Assembly (NCBI RefSeq): GCF_014305095.1
Contig: NZ_JACRUI010000003.1
Coordinates: 372,001-436,000 of the forward strand
Reading direction: 5' to 3'
Source of the DNA: Flavobacterium kayseriense
GTDB lineage: Bacteria; Bacteroidota; Bacteroidia; Flavobacteriales; Flavobacteriaceae
Length of the DNA stretch: 64,000 bases
Below, one piece after another: positions 42,060-50,730 of this stretch. Under the pieces are notes generated by a model. The model had not been told where the DNA came from. It ran no database searches and was given only the letters and a program-made list of their open reading frames with translations. Position 1 is the first letter of the stretch; each line of letters begins with the position of its first letter. A program made the position numbers and the translations under genes.

Positions 42060-44225
42060 ATGATATCAATAACAGAAAAAACTTTACAAGATCTACAATT
42101 CCCAACGGTCCTTGAAACCATTTCGAGTATATGTAATACCGAAATTGGTAAAGAAAAAGCGTTAAACATAACTCCCTTTAAAGACAAAGAGAGTTTGATG
42201 CAAGCATTAATGCAAACATCAGAATATGTTTCGTCTTTTCAAAATAACAATGCCATTCCTAACCACGGATTTGAAACCATAAATCACGAAATTAAATTTC
42301 TGGCAATCGAGGATAGTTTTCTCGAAGTTGGAAGTTTTAGAAAAATAGCGACGCTAGCATCTACAGTCAACTTTTTATTGAATTTTTTACGAAAATTTGA
42401 TGATTACTACCCCAACATAAATGCTCGAGCAGCTCGCGTAGAACTAACGAAGGATATTGTTCACATGATTGATGATGTAGTGGATAAGTATGGTGAAATT
42501 AAAGATAATGCTTCACCTGTACTTTTAGACACAAGACGCAGCATGAATAGTGTTCGTGGTAAAGTGAATCAAAGTTTTGGTATAGCCATGTCACATTACA
42601 ATGGTTTAGGTTACTTAGATGATATCAAAGAAAGTTTTGTTCAAAACAGACGTGTACTGGCCGTTTTAGCGATGTACCGTCGTAAAGTGAAAGGAACTAT
42701 TTTAGGCAGTTCAAAAACAGGAAGTATTGCTTATGTAGAACCCGAAATGACGTTGCAATACTCTAGAGAGCTAAGCAATTTAGAATATGAGGAAAAAGAG
42801 GAAATCACCCGAATTTTAAAACAACTGTCAAATTCTATTAGACCCTTCTTACCATTACTTATTGAATACCAAGAATTTCTAAGTGATATTGATGTAGTTG
42901 CGGCTAAGGCTAAATATGCTAACAAAATCAACGGAATCTTACCAGCAATTACTGATGAACGTCGCATGTATTTTAGAGATGCTTATCACCCGATTTTGTT
43001 TTTGAACAACAAACAAAAAAACGAAATCACGCATCCTCAAACCATTGAATTGGGTCAAGAAAACCGTATTATAGTTATCTCTGGACCTAACGCTGGAGGT
43101 AAAACCATCTCGTTAAAAACAGTTGGATTATTGCAATTAATGCTGCAGTCTGGTATGTTGATTCCGGTACATGAACGATCAGAAACATTTTTGTTTGACA
43201 GGATATTAACAGATATTGGTGATAACCAATCTATTGAAAATCATTTAAGTACGTACAGCTACCGATTGAAGAACATGAATTACTTCTTGAAGAAGTGTAA
43301 TAGCAAAACCATGTTCTTAATTGATGAATTCGGTACTGGTTCTGATCCCGAATTAGGAGGTGCGTTAGCCGAAATTTTCTTGGAGGAGTTCTACCACCGA
43401 GAGGCCTTTGGAATCATTACTACACACTACTCTAATTTAAAAATTCTAGCTAACGAACTACCGTTTGCTACCAATGCCAACATGATGTTTGATGAGAAAT
43501 CATTGGAGCCTATGTATAAATTGGCTTTGGGACAAGCAGGAAGTTCCTTTACATTTGAGGTAGCGCTTAAAAACGGAATTCCGTTTAGCCTTATCAACCG
43601 AGCAAAGAAAAAGATCGAAGTGGGGAAAGTCCGTTTTGACAAAACAATAGCTACGCTTCAAAAAGAACGTTCTAAACTAGAAAAAACTTCTCAAAATCTA
43701 AAAGAAGAAGAAACCAAAGCACGCGAAGAAGGTAAAAAGATGGAGACTATCAATGTCAAAATAAAGCAGAAACTAGAAAGTTATCAGGAGCTTTATGATA
43801 GTAATCAAAAGACCATTTACATTGGTCAGAAAGTCGAAGATATTGCCGAGAAATACTTTAACAATAAAAATAAAAAAGAACTGCTTGGCGAGTTTTTAAA
43901 AATTATCGAAATCGAAAATTCAAAACGTAAAAAAGCCACTGCAAAAGAGTCTAAAGCGATAGCTGTCAAAAAGAAGGAAGTTATTGAAGAAGTAACATTA
44001 GTCGTTGAAGAAATTCGTAAAGAAAAGAAAGAGAAGAAATTAAAACCTATTATCGAAAAACCAAAACCTATTTTGAAAGTAGGTGATCGCGTACGAATGT
44101 TTGACGGTCGTGCAGTGGGAACAATTGATGTGATTGAAAAAAACAAAGCTACTGTGAACTACGGAGTGTTTACATCAAAAGTAAGTTTAGAAGCGCTTGA
44201 ATTTGTTGAGGCGGCTAAGAAGTAG
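42060..44225 (+). CDS. mutS2: MutS2-type ATPase lacking the Smr domain
   Basis: Protein of 721 aa. The MutS2 core and clamp (1-300) are followed by the ATPase: Walker A SGPNAGGKTISLKT (near 342), Walker B FLIDEFGTGSDPELGGALAEI and THYSNLK. A long charged coiled coil (about 520-650) and a KOW-like end (KVGDRVRMFDGRAVGTID) follow. MutS2 acts on recombination intermediates or on stalled, collided ribosomes. The C-terminal Smr nuclease domain of Bacillus MutS2, about 80 residues, is absent, so nuclease activity must come from elsewhere or is missing. Confidence 0.9.
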   Translation: MISITEKTLQDLQFPTVLETISSICNTEIGKEKALNITPFKDKESLMQALMQTSEYVSSFQNNNAIPNHGFETINHEIKFLAIEDSFLEVGSFRKIATLASTVNFLLNFLRKFDDYYPNINARAARVELTKDIVHMIDDVVDKYGEIKDNASPVLLDTRRSMNSVRGKVNQSFGIAMSHYNGLGYLDDIKESFVQNRRVLAVLAMYRRKVKGTILGSSKTGSIAYVEPEMTLQYSRELSNLEYEEKEEITRILKQLSNSIRPFLPLLIEYQEFLSDIDVVAAKAKYANKINGILPAITDERRMYFRDAYHPILFLNNKQKNEITHPQTIELGQENRIIVISGPNAGGKTISLKTVGLLQLMLQSGMLIPVHERSETFLFDRILTDIGDNQSIENHLSTYSYRLKNMNYFLKKCNSKTMFLIDEFGTGSDPELGGALAEIFLEEFYHREAFGIITTHYSNLKILANELPFATNANMMFDEKSLEPMYKLALGQAGSSFTFEVALKNGIPFSLINRAKKKIEVGKVRFDKTIATLQKERSKLEKTSQNLKEEETKAREEGKKMETINVKIKQKLESYQELYDSNQKTIYIGQKVEDIAEKYFNNKNKKELLGEFLKIIEIENSKRKKATAKESKAIAVKKKEVIEEVTLVVEEIRKEKKEKKLKPIIEKPKPILKVGDRVRMFDGRAVGTIDVIEKNKATVNYGVFTSKVSLEALEFVEAAKK

Positions 44226-44260
44226 TTATAAAATTATTGATTTAATATTAGTCTCCTTTT

Positions 44261-44290
44261 TGTCATTCTTAGGAACGAAGAATCCCAACA
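44261..44290. repeat. Degenerate half of a Bacteroidota GTCATTC...AGGAACGAAG repeat
   Basis: TGTCATTCTTAGGAACGAAG then AATC resembles one arm of the GTCATnCnGAGGAACGAAG repeats that I remember as widespread between genes in Bacteroidota. The second inverted arm is not recognisable downstream, so this looks like a decayed copy. Confidence 0.4.
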
Positions 44291-44384
44291 AAATTAAACA
44301 ACTAATGTAGATCTAATCTTAGAGGCTCCTTGTCCCTTGGAATTAAAAATTAAGCTTGAAATAGAAAACTGAATTCGATACAAA

Positions 44385-44804
44385 ATGCTAAACTTACCTC
44401 CTAATAAAAAAATAATACTATTTGATGGTATATGTAATCTTTGCAATTCGGCTGTTCAGTTTATAGTTAAAAGGGACGCAAATGATGTTTTTAGGTTTGT
44501 AGCGCTACAATCCAATTTAGGAATTGAAATTTGTAATTATATTGGTGTTGATCCAACAAAAATGGATAGTATTATTCTTTATGAGCCAGGAAAAGCGTAT
44601 TACTATAAATCAGACGCTGCATTAAGAATAACTTCTAATTTAGGTTTCCTTTATTCCTTAACCATAGTTTTTAAAATTATTCCAGAAAGCGTACGCAATA
44701 TGATCTATGATTATATCGCTAAAAATAGGTACCGCTGGTTTGGAAAAAAAGAGGAATGTATGATTCCGACTAATGAGTTAAAAGATAAATTTTTAGAACA
44801 ATAA
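44385..44804 (+). CDS. DCC-family thiol-disulfide oxidoreductase-like protein
   Basis: Protein of 139 aa with the DCC signature DGICNLCNSAVQFIVKRD (DxxCxxC), followed by FRFVALQS and a late YRWFGKKEEC. The family has a thioredoxin-like fold and is predicted to be redox active in the cytoplasm; its substrates are unknown. It has its own gene space between mutS2 and a small membrane protein. Confidence 0.85.
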   Translation: MLNLPPNKKIILFDGICNLCNSAVQFIVKRDANDVFRFVALQSNLGIEICNYIGVDPTKMDSIILYEPGKAYYYKSDAALRITSNLGFLYSLTIVFKIIPESVRNMIYDYIAKNRYRWFGKKEECMIPTNELKDKFLEQ

Positions 44805-44876
44805 GGTAATAACTGATTATTATCATATTTTATCTTGGTGCTGCTACCTATTTTTGAAGTTCTAAAATAGAATAGT

Positions 44877-45005
44877 ATGAAAAACATTTCGCTTTACACC
44901 TGGGATAACGGTTCAATCATTATAGTTTTTGTCTTTGGTTTTGTAGTCATTGGTTTGGTAGCCACCGTTTTATTACTAATGAGTAATGACAAAAAAAAGA
45001 AATAA
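44877..45005 (+). CDS. Small single-pass membrane protein, 42 aa
   Basis: An ATG frame of 42 codons: MKNISLYTWDNGS, then one hydrophobic helix (about 14-35) and a C-terminal SNDKKKK tail. Topology is outside N-terminus and inside basic tail. A strong terminator follows at once, which supports it being a real transcript. Function unknown. Confidence 0.55.
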   Translation: MKNISLYTWDNGSIIIVFVFGFVVIGLVATVLLLMSNDKKKK

Positions 45006-45006
45006 A

Positions 45007-45044
45007 AAAAAGGATGTCACGCAATCAAAGCAGACATCCTTTTT
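45007..45044. terminator. Bidirectional intrinsic terminator
   Basis: AAAAAGGATGTC pairs with GACATCCTTTTT around a 14-nt loop, with A and T tracts at both ends. It separates the converging 42-aa gene and ettA. Confidence 0.88.
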
Positions 45045-45064
45045 GGTTTGATTTGAAAATACAA

Positions 45065-46756
45065 TTATCTAATCAATTTTCTATATTTCAATCGCTTAGG
45101 TGTCAAATCTCCACCAAGGCGCTTTTTCTTATTTTCTTCGTATTCAGAGAATCCACCTTCAAAATAGTACACTTCTGAATCCCCTTCGAATGCTAAAATA
45201 TGCGTACAGATTCTGTCCAAGAACCATCTGTCGTGAGAAATCACTACTGCGCAACCAGCGAAGTTTTCTAAACCTTCCTCAAGTGCACGAAGTGTATTTA
45301 CATCCAAATCATTCGTTGGCTCATCCAGTAACAATACGTTTCCTTCTTCCTTTAAAGTCATAGCAAGGTGCAAACGGTTACGTTCCCCACCAGAAAGTGC
45401 CGAAACCTTTTTATTTTGCTCACCACCACCAAAATTGAAACGAGATAAATATGCTCTTGAATTTACTTGCTTACCACCCATCATGATTAATTCTTGACCA
45501 TCGGCAAAGTTTTCCCAAATTGATTTGTTTGGATCTATGTTCGAGTGTGATTGATCTACATAAGCAATTTTCACCGTCTCACCTACAGAGAATTCTCCAC
45601 TATCTGTTTCTTGTTCTCCCATGATCATTCTGAAAATAGTTGACTTACCAGCACCATTGGGTCCGATAATTCCAACAATTCCAGCTTGTGGTAATGTGAA
45701 ATTTAAGTTATCGTATAATAATTTGTCTCCAAAAGCTTTGGCAACATTCTTAGCTTCAATAACATTTGTTCCTAAACGTGGTCCGTTAGGTATATAAATT
45801 TCTAGATTTTCATCTAATTGCTTTTGGTCTTCGTTTAACAACTTATCGTAGTTTTGTAAACGCGCTTTTTGCTTCGTTTGACGACCTTTAGCTCCTTGAC
45901 GAACCCAGTCTAACTCTCTTTCTAAGTTTTTACGACGTTTAGAAGCTACTTTTTCTTCGAGAGCCATACGACTCGATTTTTGGTCTAACCAAGAAGAATA
46001 ATTCCCTTTCCATGGAATACCCTCTCCTCTATCTAACTCTAAAATCCATCCAGCAACATTATCTAAGAAGTATCTATCATGCGTAACTGCAATTACAGTT
46101 CCTGCATATTGTGCTAAATGTTGTTCTAACCAAAGCACAGATTCTGCATCCAAGTGGTTGGTAGGCTCATCAAGAAGCAAAACATCTGGTTGTTGCAATA
46201 ACAAACGACACAAAGCAACGCGACGACGCTCTCCTCCAGAAAGATTTTTGATTGGCGTATCACCGTCTGGCGTACGCAAAGCATCCATTGCAATTTCTAA
46301 TTTGGTATCGATTTCCCAAGCACCTAGCGCATCAATTTTGTCTTGTAAAGCTGCTTGACGATCCATTAACTTGTCCATTTTATCTGGATCAGAATAATTC
46401 TCCTCTAGACCAAACAAATCATTAATACTATTATATTCAGCAAGTACAGCCATTGTTTCTGCAGCTCCTTCTTGAACAATTTCTAAAACTGTTTTAGTAT
46501 CATCTAATATTGGCTCTTGCTCTAAATAACCAACAGTGTAACCCGGTTGAAAAACAACATCACCTTGAAAGTTTTTATCAACCCCTGCAATAATTTTAAG
46601 TAGTGATGATTTACCGGATCCGTTCAAACCTAAAATACCAATTTTAGCTCCGTAAAAGAAACTTAAATAAATATTTTTAAGAACAGGTTTGTCTGCTCCA
46701 GTGTAGGTTTTACTCAATTTTTGCATTGAGAAAATTACTTTTTTATCGTCTGACAT
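45065..46756 (-). CDS. ettA: Energy-dependent translational throttle ATPase EttA (ABC-F)
   Basis: Soluble ABC-F protein of 563 aa with two ATP-binding domains: Walker A GILGLNGSGKSSLL and GIIGPNGAGKSTIF, and signatures LSGGERRRVALCRLL and LSGGERNRLHLAMTL. Walker B with LLLDEPTNHLD and LLLDEPTNDLD shows the catalytic Glu. A linker rich in Lys/Arg joins them. EttA binds the ribosomal E site and tunes the first peptide bond by energy charge. The length and the short arm favour EttA over Uup. Confidence 0.94.
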   Translation of the reverse strand: MSDDKKVIFSMQKLSKTYTGADKPVLKNIYLSFFYGAKIGILGLNGSGKSSLLKIIAGVDKNFQGDVVFQPGYTVGYLEQEPILDDTKTVLEIVQEGAAETMAVLAEYNSINDLFGLEENYSDPDKMDKLMDRQAALQDKIDALGAWEIDTKLEIAMDALRTPDGDTPIKNLSGGERRRVALCRLLLQQPDVLLLDEPTNHLDAESVLWLEQHLAQYAGTVIAVTHDRYFLDNVAGWILELDRGEGIPWKGNYSSWLDQKSSRMALEEKVASKRRKNLERELDWVRQGAKGRQTKQKARLQNYDKLLNEDQKQLDENLEIYIPNGPRLGTNVIEAKNVAKAFGDKLLYDNLNFTLPQAGIVGIIGPNGAGKSTIFRMIMGEQETDSGEFSVGETVKIAYVDQSHSNIDPNKSIWENFADGQELIMMGGKQVNSRAYLSRFNFGGGEQNKKVSALSGGERNRLHLAMTLKEEGNVLLLDEPTNDLDVNTLRALEEGLENFAGCAVVISHDRWFLDRICTHILAFEGDSEVYYFEGGFSEYEENKKKRLGGDLTPKRLKYRKLIR

Positions 46757-46785
46757 TATATTTAATTTTAATTTTTATATTTTAT

Positions 46786-46968
46786 TTACAATCTCCCTTT
46801 TAATGAGCTAAAAACCCATGCATTAGCAAGAAAACCGACTCCAACAGCTACAAATCCCCAGCCTGAAACTTCGCTATATCTAAAAGCTCCAAGACCTATT
46901 AATAGCAATCCCATCAATATCATTATAAAGGTAGCCCATCCTAAGACCGTATTTTTATTCATTCCCAT
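46786..46968 (-). CDS. CAL67264-family small membrane protein
   Basis: Protein of 60 aa with two transmembrane helices (about 8-28 and 33-53), start MGMNKNTVLGWATF and end SSLKGRL. I recognise it as the CAL67264 family, a conserved small membrane protein of Flavobacteriia with unknown function. A second in-frame ATG two codons later is possible. It lies 29 bp upstream of ettA. Confidence 0.75.
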   Translation of the reverse strand: MGMNKNTVLGWATFIMILMGLLLIGLGAFRYSEVSGWGFVAVGVGFLANAWVFSSLKGRL

Positions 46969-47014
46969 GATTGTGATATATAATTTATGTGTTGCAAATA
47001 TCGTGATTTAACCG

Positions 47015-48019
47015 CTAATTAAAAATATGATACAACATTTCTCTTAATAAATCCCCATTTGACATCGCGCTTGCTCCAACTCCTTTGCTCTTTACATCAA
47101 TTTCTCGCAATGCTGCAACTACTTGACTGACTTTTCGCATCGGATAATTTTTTAAAGCGAGGTCATACTCTTTCAAAAAATAAGGATTTACCCCTATCAC
47201 TGTAGCTACATTTTTAGGGTTTTTATCTTTTAAACCATGGTATTTTAAAAGTTGTACAAAAAAACCAAAAACCAAACTAGTGGTAACGACCATGGGATTG
47301 TCTTTAGGGTTATTTGCGAAATTCTCAGCAATCGTATATGCCTTAAGTTGATTGCGCTCACCGATAGCTTTACGTAATTCAAAAACATTAAAATCCTTGC
47401 TAAAACCAATATTCTCCTCGATATCTTTGGGAGTAATGGTGGCACCTTTTGGTAAAATGATTTGCAGCTTTTCTAATTCGTTATTTATTTTACTTAAATC
47501 AGTACCTAAAAACTCGACCAACATCGCTGATGCTTTAGGCTCGATTGCATACTTTTTACCCGATAAAACTCTTTTTATCCAATCTCCAACTTGATTCTCG
47601 TACAGCTTTTTACTTTCGTAAACTACTCCGTTTTTAGCTAAAAGCTTGGTAACTTTTTTACGTTTATCTAATGTCTTGTATTTATAGCAAACTACCAAAA
47701 CCGTTGTGGCCATCGGATTCTCAGCATACGATTCTAATTTATCAATTGTTTTAGTCAGATCCTGAGCTTCTTTTACGATAATCACTTGTCTTTCAGCCAT
47801 CATTGGATATCTTTTCGCCGATGAAACAATATCCTCAACGGTAACATCTCTACCGTAAAAAACCGTTTGATTGAATCCTTTTTCTTCCTCGGACAAAACA
47901 TTTTGCTCAATGTAATCAGATAGTTTATCGATATAATACGGTTCCTCTCCCATTAAAAAATAGATAGGCTTGATAGTACCACTCTTAATATCGTTTACAA
48001 TTTTTATGACTTCGTCCAA
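47015..48019 (-). CDS. holA: DNA polymerase III delta subunit
   Basis: Protein of 334 aa, the clamp-loader wrench subunit that opens the beta clamp. It has an N-terminal domain with IYFLMGEEPYYIDKL, a central AAA+-like fold with TTVLVVCYKYKTLDKRKK and a helical collar domain (residues about 220-334). The start is TTG at 48019; the frame holds no ATG upstream before non-coding sequence. It diverges from the HsdR-N-like gene with 52 bp between the starts. Confidence 0.93.
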   Translation of the reverse strand: MDEVIKIVNDIKSGTIKPIYFLMGEEPYYIDKLSDYIEQNVLSEEEKGFNQTVFYGRDVTVEDIVSSAKRYPMMAERQVIIVKEAQDLTKTIDKLESYAENPMATTVLVVCYKYKTLDKRKKVTKLLAKNGVVYESKKLYENQVGDWIKRVLSGKKYAIEPKASAMLVEFLGTDLSKINNELEKLQIILPKGATITPKDIEENIGFSKDFNVFELRKAIGERNQLKAYTIAENFANNPKDNPMVVTTSLVFGFFVQLLKYHGLKDKNPKNVATVIGVNPYFLKEYDLALKNYPMRKVSQVVAALREIDVKSKGVGASAMSNGDLLREMLYHIFN

Positions 48020-48037
48020 AATAAATTTATTTGATAA

Positions 48038-48067
48038 TTTGGTTATTAGCTGATTTACTTACTTTTG
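48038..48067 (+). promoter_or_regulatory. Promoter TTTG-N18-TACTTTTG giving a leaderless mRNA
   Basis: A -33 TTTG (48038-48041) and -7 TACTTTTG (48060-48067) with an 18-bp spacer match the consensus. The ATG of the following gene begins at 48072, 4 bp after the -7 box, where transcription should start. Confidence 0.7.
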
Positions 48068-48071
48068 TCGC

Positions 48072-48518
48072 ATGCAAAAACTAAATTTTCAGCAGTATGA
48101 CTTTCGATTCAAAAATAGTGAAAATAAAGTGTCTATTTTTGATGAAATCAGGAAAAAATTTATCATTCTCACACCAGAGGAATGGGTTAGACAACATGTG
48201 GTGCGCTTTTTACTAGAAGAAAAAAAGTACCCTAAGTCCTTAATAAATGTTGAAAAAGTACTAAAAGTCAATGGTTTAAAAAAACGATATGATGCCGTAG
48301 TTTTCAATACCGTTGGTGAAATTCAAGTTCTCGTAGAATGTAAGGCACCCGAGGTTAAAATCACTCAAGCTACCTTTGATCAAATCGCCCGTTACAATAT
48401 AACTATGAATGCACAATATTTGATGGTAACTAACGGCCTGAATCATTACTTTTGCCAAATGGATTTTGAAAACGAGAAATATGTTTTTTTGCCTCAACTT
48501 CCCGATTACAATCTTTAG
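48072..48518 (+). CDS. Small stand-alone HsdR N-terminal-like (PD-(D/E)xK) protein
   Basis: Protein of 148 aa consisting only of the type I restriction HsdR N-terminal nuclease fold: RYDAVVFN (Asp74), LVECKAPEV (Glu89, Lys91), then QIARYNITMNAQYLMVTNG. No helicase or methylase genes are adjacent. Such proteins are common as single genes in Bacteroidota, next to holA, which suggests a housekeeping DNA role rather than restriction (inference). The consensus promoter ends 4 bp before the ATG, so the mRNA is probably leaderless. Confidence 0.84.
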   Translation: MQKLNFQQYDFRFKNSENKVSIFDEIRKKFIILTPEEWVRQHVVRFLLEEKKYPKSLINVEKVLKVNGLKKRYDAVVFNTVGEIQVLVECKAPEVKITQATFDQIARYNITMNAQYLMVTNGLNHYFCQMDFENEKYVFLPQLPDYNL

Positions 48519-48560
48519 AATCGATTATTCATACATTGCAGATTTAAATTCCGTATTATC

Positions 48561-49550
48561 TTGAAAAAAATAGCAGTAGTTATATTAAACTGGAATGGTG
48601 TTCAATTGTTAGAACAATTTTTGCCATCAGTAGTACAATTTTCGCCCGAAGCAGTCATATATGTAGCTGATAATGCTTCTACTGATGATTCAGTAGCTTT
48701 TGTCAAAGCTAATTTTCCCACCGTTAGAATAATTCAAAATAGCACCAATTATGGCTTTGCACAAGGTTATAATGAAGCGCTACAGCATATTGATGCTGAT
48801 ATTTATGCATTAGTAAATTCAGATATTGAAGTTACAGCCAATTGGTTGCAACCTATTCTCAATACTTTCGAGAAAGATAGAGACACTGCCATAATTCAGC
48901 CTAAACTACTAGACTTTAAAAATAAAGATTACTTTGAATATGCTGGTGCAGCAGGTGGCTTTATTGACAAATACGGTTATCCTTATTGTCGTGGTCGTGT
49001 GTTCGATACAGTAGAAAAAGATCTTGGTCAATATGATAACAATTGTGAAATTTCGTGGGCATCTGGTGCTTGTTTTTTCATAAGAAGTAGTGTTTACAAA
49101 GAATTGGGTGGTTTCGATGAGATCTTTTTTGCTCATCAGGAAGAAATTGATCTTTGTTGGCGCGCCACCAATAAAGGTTATAAAATAAAATACCAGCATG
49201 ACTCAACAGTGTATCACGTAGGAGGAGCGACCCTCCAACAAGGTAATCCGAAAAAAACGTATCTTAACTTTAGAAATTCACTATTAATGTTAAGTAAGAA
49301 TTTGCCTAAAAATAAATTATTTCCAATTCTTTTTACAAGGATGATTTTAGATGGTTTAGCAGGAATCCAATTTATTTTACAAGGAAAAGCAGCCCATTTT
49401 ACAGCTATTCTTAAAGCTCATTATTCTTTTTACACATTACTATCAGTTACTTATAAAAAAAGAAGCAATTTTCAGTCGGAAACATACTATTCAACAAAAA
49501 GTATCGTTTATCAATATTATGTTAATTCTGGCAAGATATTTGTTAAATGA
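48561..49550 (+). CDS. Family 2 glycosyltransferase
   Basis: Protein of 329 aa with a GT-A domain: VVILNWNGVQLLEQFLPSV, ADNASTDDSVAFV, a DxD-like VNSDIEV and the catalytic-base region AHQEEIDLCWRATNKGY. The pattern is that of rhamnosyl- and other dTDP-sugar transferases. The C-terminal 90 residues are hydrophobic or amphipathic, perhaps membrane-associated. The start is TTG at 48561 (MKKIAVVIL), with no in-frame ATG that keeps the first strand. It follows the HsdR-N-like gene by 42 bp. The acceptor is unknown. Confidence 0.88.
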   Translation: MKKIAVVILNWNGVQLLEQFLPSVVQFSPEAVIYVADNASTDDSVAFVKANFPTVRIIQNSTNYGFAQGYNEALQHIDADIYALVNSDIEVTANWLQPILNTFEKDRDTAIIQPKLLDFKNKDYFEYAGAAGGFIDKYGYPYCRGRVFDTVEKDLGQYDNNCEISWASGACFFIRSSVYKELGGFDEIFFAHQEEIDLCWRATNKGYKIKYQHDSTVYHVGGATLQQGNPKKTYLNFRNSLLMLSKNLPKNKLFPILFTRMILDGLAGIQFILQGKAAHFTAILKAHYSFYTLLSVTYKKRSNFQSETYYSTKSIVYQYYVNSGKIFVK

Positions 49551-49590
49551 TTTTAACACTATATTATTACTGTAATTAATCATTTAAAGC

Positions 49591-49598
49591 TAACTTTG
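49591..49598 (+). promoter_or_regulatory. -7 box TAACTTTG of the OmpA-family gene
   Basis: TAACTTTG matches TAnnTTTG, 23 bp upstream of the ATG at 49622. The -33 position lacks TTG. Confidence 0.55.
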
Positions 49599-49621
49599 TA
49601 ATTCAACTAAAAATTATTTTT

Positions 49622-50455
49622 ATGAAAAAAATCGTAATCACCTTATCACTCTTCGCACTTTTGACCTCTTGTGTGTCTAAAAAGAAATATGCTGATCTAG
49701 AATCCAGAAACAAGGAAACTCAAGACTTGTTGAATTCTGCTACGGTAAAATTAAATTCTTGTCTTGAAGAGAAGGCTGGACTTCTAGCAAGAGTTGATGG
49801 ATTGAAAGAGTACAATCAAAACTTGATCAACACGTCTAAAGACATGACGATTTTAACGACTAAAGGAGCTCAAAACATTGAGAAGGCTTTGGAATCTATC
49901 AAAGAAAAAGACTTAAAAATTAGTAGAATGCAAGATGCATTAACTAAAAAAGATAGTGTAACACTTGCTGTAGTGACTAGTTTAAAAAGCGCTGTTGGTT
50001 TGAACGATCCAGATATCGAAATCAATGTTGAAAAAGGGGTAGTATTTATCTCTATCGCAGATAAATTATTATTCAAAAGCGGAAGCTATAATGTAACAGA
50101 TAAAGCTAAAAGTGTTTTAGCGAAAGTTGCAAAAGTTGTTAATGACAAGCCAGATTTCGAATGTATGGTTGAAGGTCATACAGATAGTGTTCCTTACATA
50201 GGAAACAACATCTTACTTGATAACTGGGATTTAAGTGTTAAACGTTCTACATCTATCATCCGTGTTCTTACAGATGAGTTAGGAGTTAAACCAAGTCAAT
50301 TAATCGCAGCTGGTAGAAGTTCATATGTGCCATTAGTAGCTAACGATAATGCTGACAATAGAGCGCGTAACAGAAGAACTCGTATTGTAGTACTTCCTAA
50401 AATTGATCAATTCTACGAAATGATTGAAAAAGAAATGAAAAAACAAACTAAATAA
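49622..50455 (+). CDS. OmpA-family peptidoglycan-binding lipoprotein
   Basis: Outer-membrane lipoprotein of 277 aa. Signal peptide with lipobox LTSC (Cys about 17), a coiled-coil stalk (about 25-110) and a C-terminal OmpA-like domain (about 140-265). The diaminopimelate-binding residues fall in EGHTDSVPY and NRARNRRTRIVV. It should tether the outer membrane to peptidoglycan, as Pal does, but the long stalk differs from Pal. It is monocistronic with a strong terminator. Confidence 0.92.
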   Translation: MKKIVITLSLFALLTSCVSKKKYADLESRNKETQDLLNSATVKLNSCLEEKAGLLARVDGLKEYNQNLINTSKDMTILTTKGAQNIEKALESIKEKDLKISRMQDALTKKDSVTLAVVTSLKSAVGLNDPDIEINVEKGVVFISIADKLLFKSGSYNVTDKAKSVLAKVAKVVNDKPDFECMVEGHTDSVPYIGNNILLDNWDLSVKRSTSIIRVLTDELGVKPSQLIAAGRSSYVPLVANDNADNRARNRRTRIVVLPKIDQFYEMIEKEMKKQTK

Positions 50456-50475
50456 TTAGGTTTTTTTATATAGGT

Positions 50476-50509
50476 AAAAAGCGTCTCTTAACAGAGACGC
50501 TTTTTTTTT
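50476..50509 (+). terminator. Intrinsic terminator of the OmpA-family gene
   Basis: AAAAAGCGTCTC pairs with GAGACGCTTTTT around TTAACA, followed by nine T in all. Located 20 bp past the stop codon. Confidence 0.92.
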
Positions 50510-50567
50510 GAACTGTATTTAATTTTATCTACTACGGTCTAAAATTTAAATTAGAAATGGTAGTAAA

Positions 50568-50596
50568 AAGAAAAAGCAGGTCTTGCGACCTGCTTT
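50568..50596 (-). terminator. Intrinsic terminator of the TsaC/Sua5 gene
   Basis: On the minus strand AAAGCAGGTC pairs with GACCTGCTTT around GCAA and runs into TTTCTTTTT. It lies 135 bp past the tsaC stop and would end leftward transcription. Confidence 0.75.
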
Positions 50597-50730
50597 AATG
50601 TATCCTTAACTTTTCTCTAATAACCAATCAAATATAATTAAGAATAACATGCTATAATTAACTTTTAAACATCTTTAAGGCATCAAAGGTAATAATTTTT
50701 CAAGAAAACACCGTTAAATGAGTCAAAATT

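Noticed and set aside
43826..44146. 106-codon frame opposite the mutS2 coiled coil
   Set aside because: Antisense of Glu/Lys-rich coiled coil yields a Ser/Phe-rich artefact.
32590..48518. A complete type I restriction-modification system
   Set aside because: Neither HsdR-N-like protein has a helicase domain, and no hsdM or hsdS gene is present.
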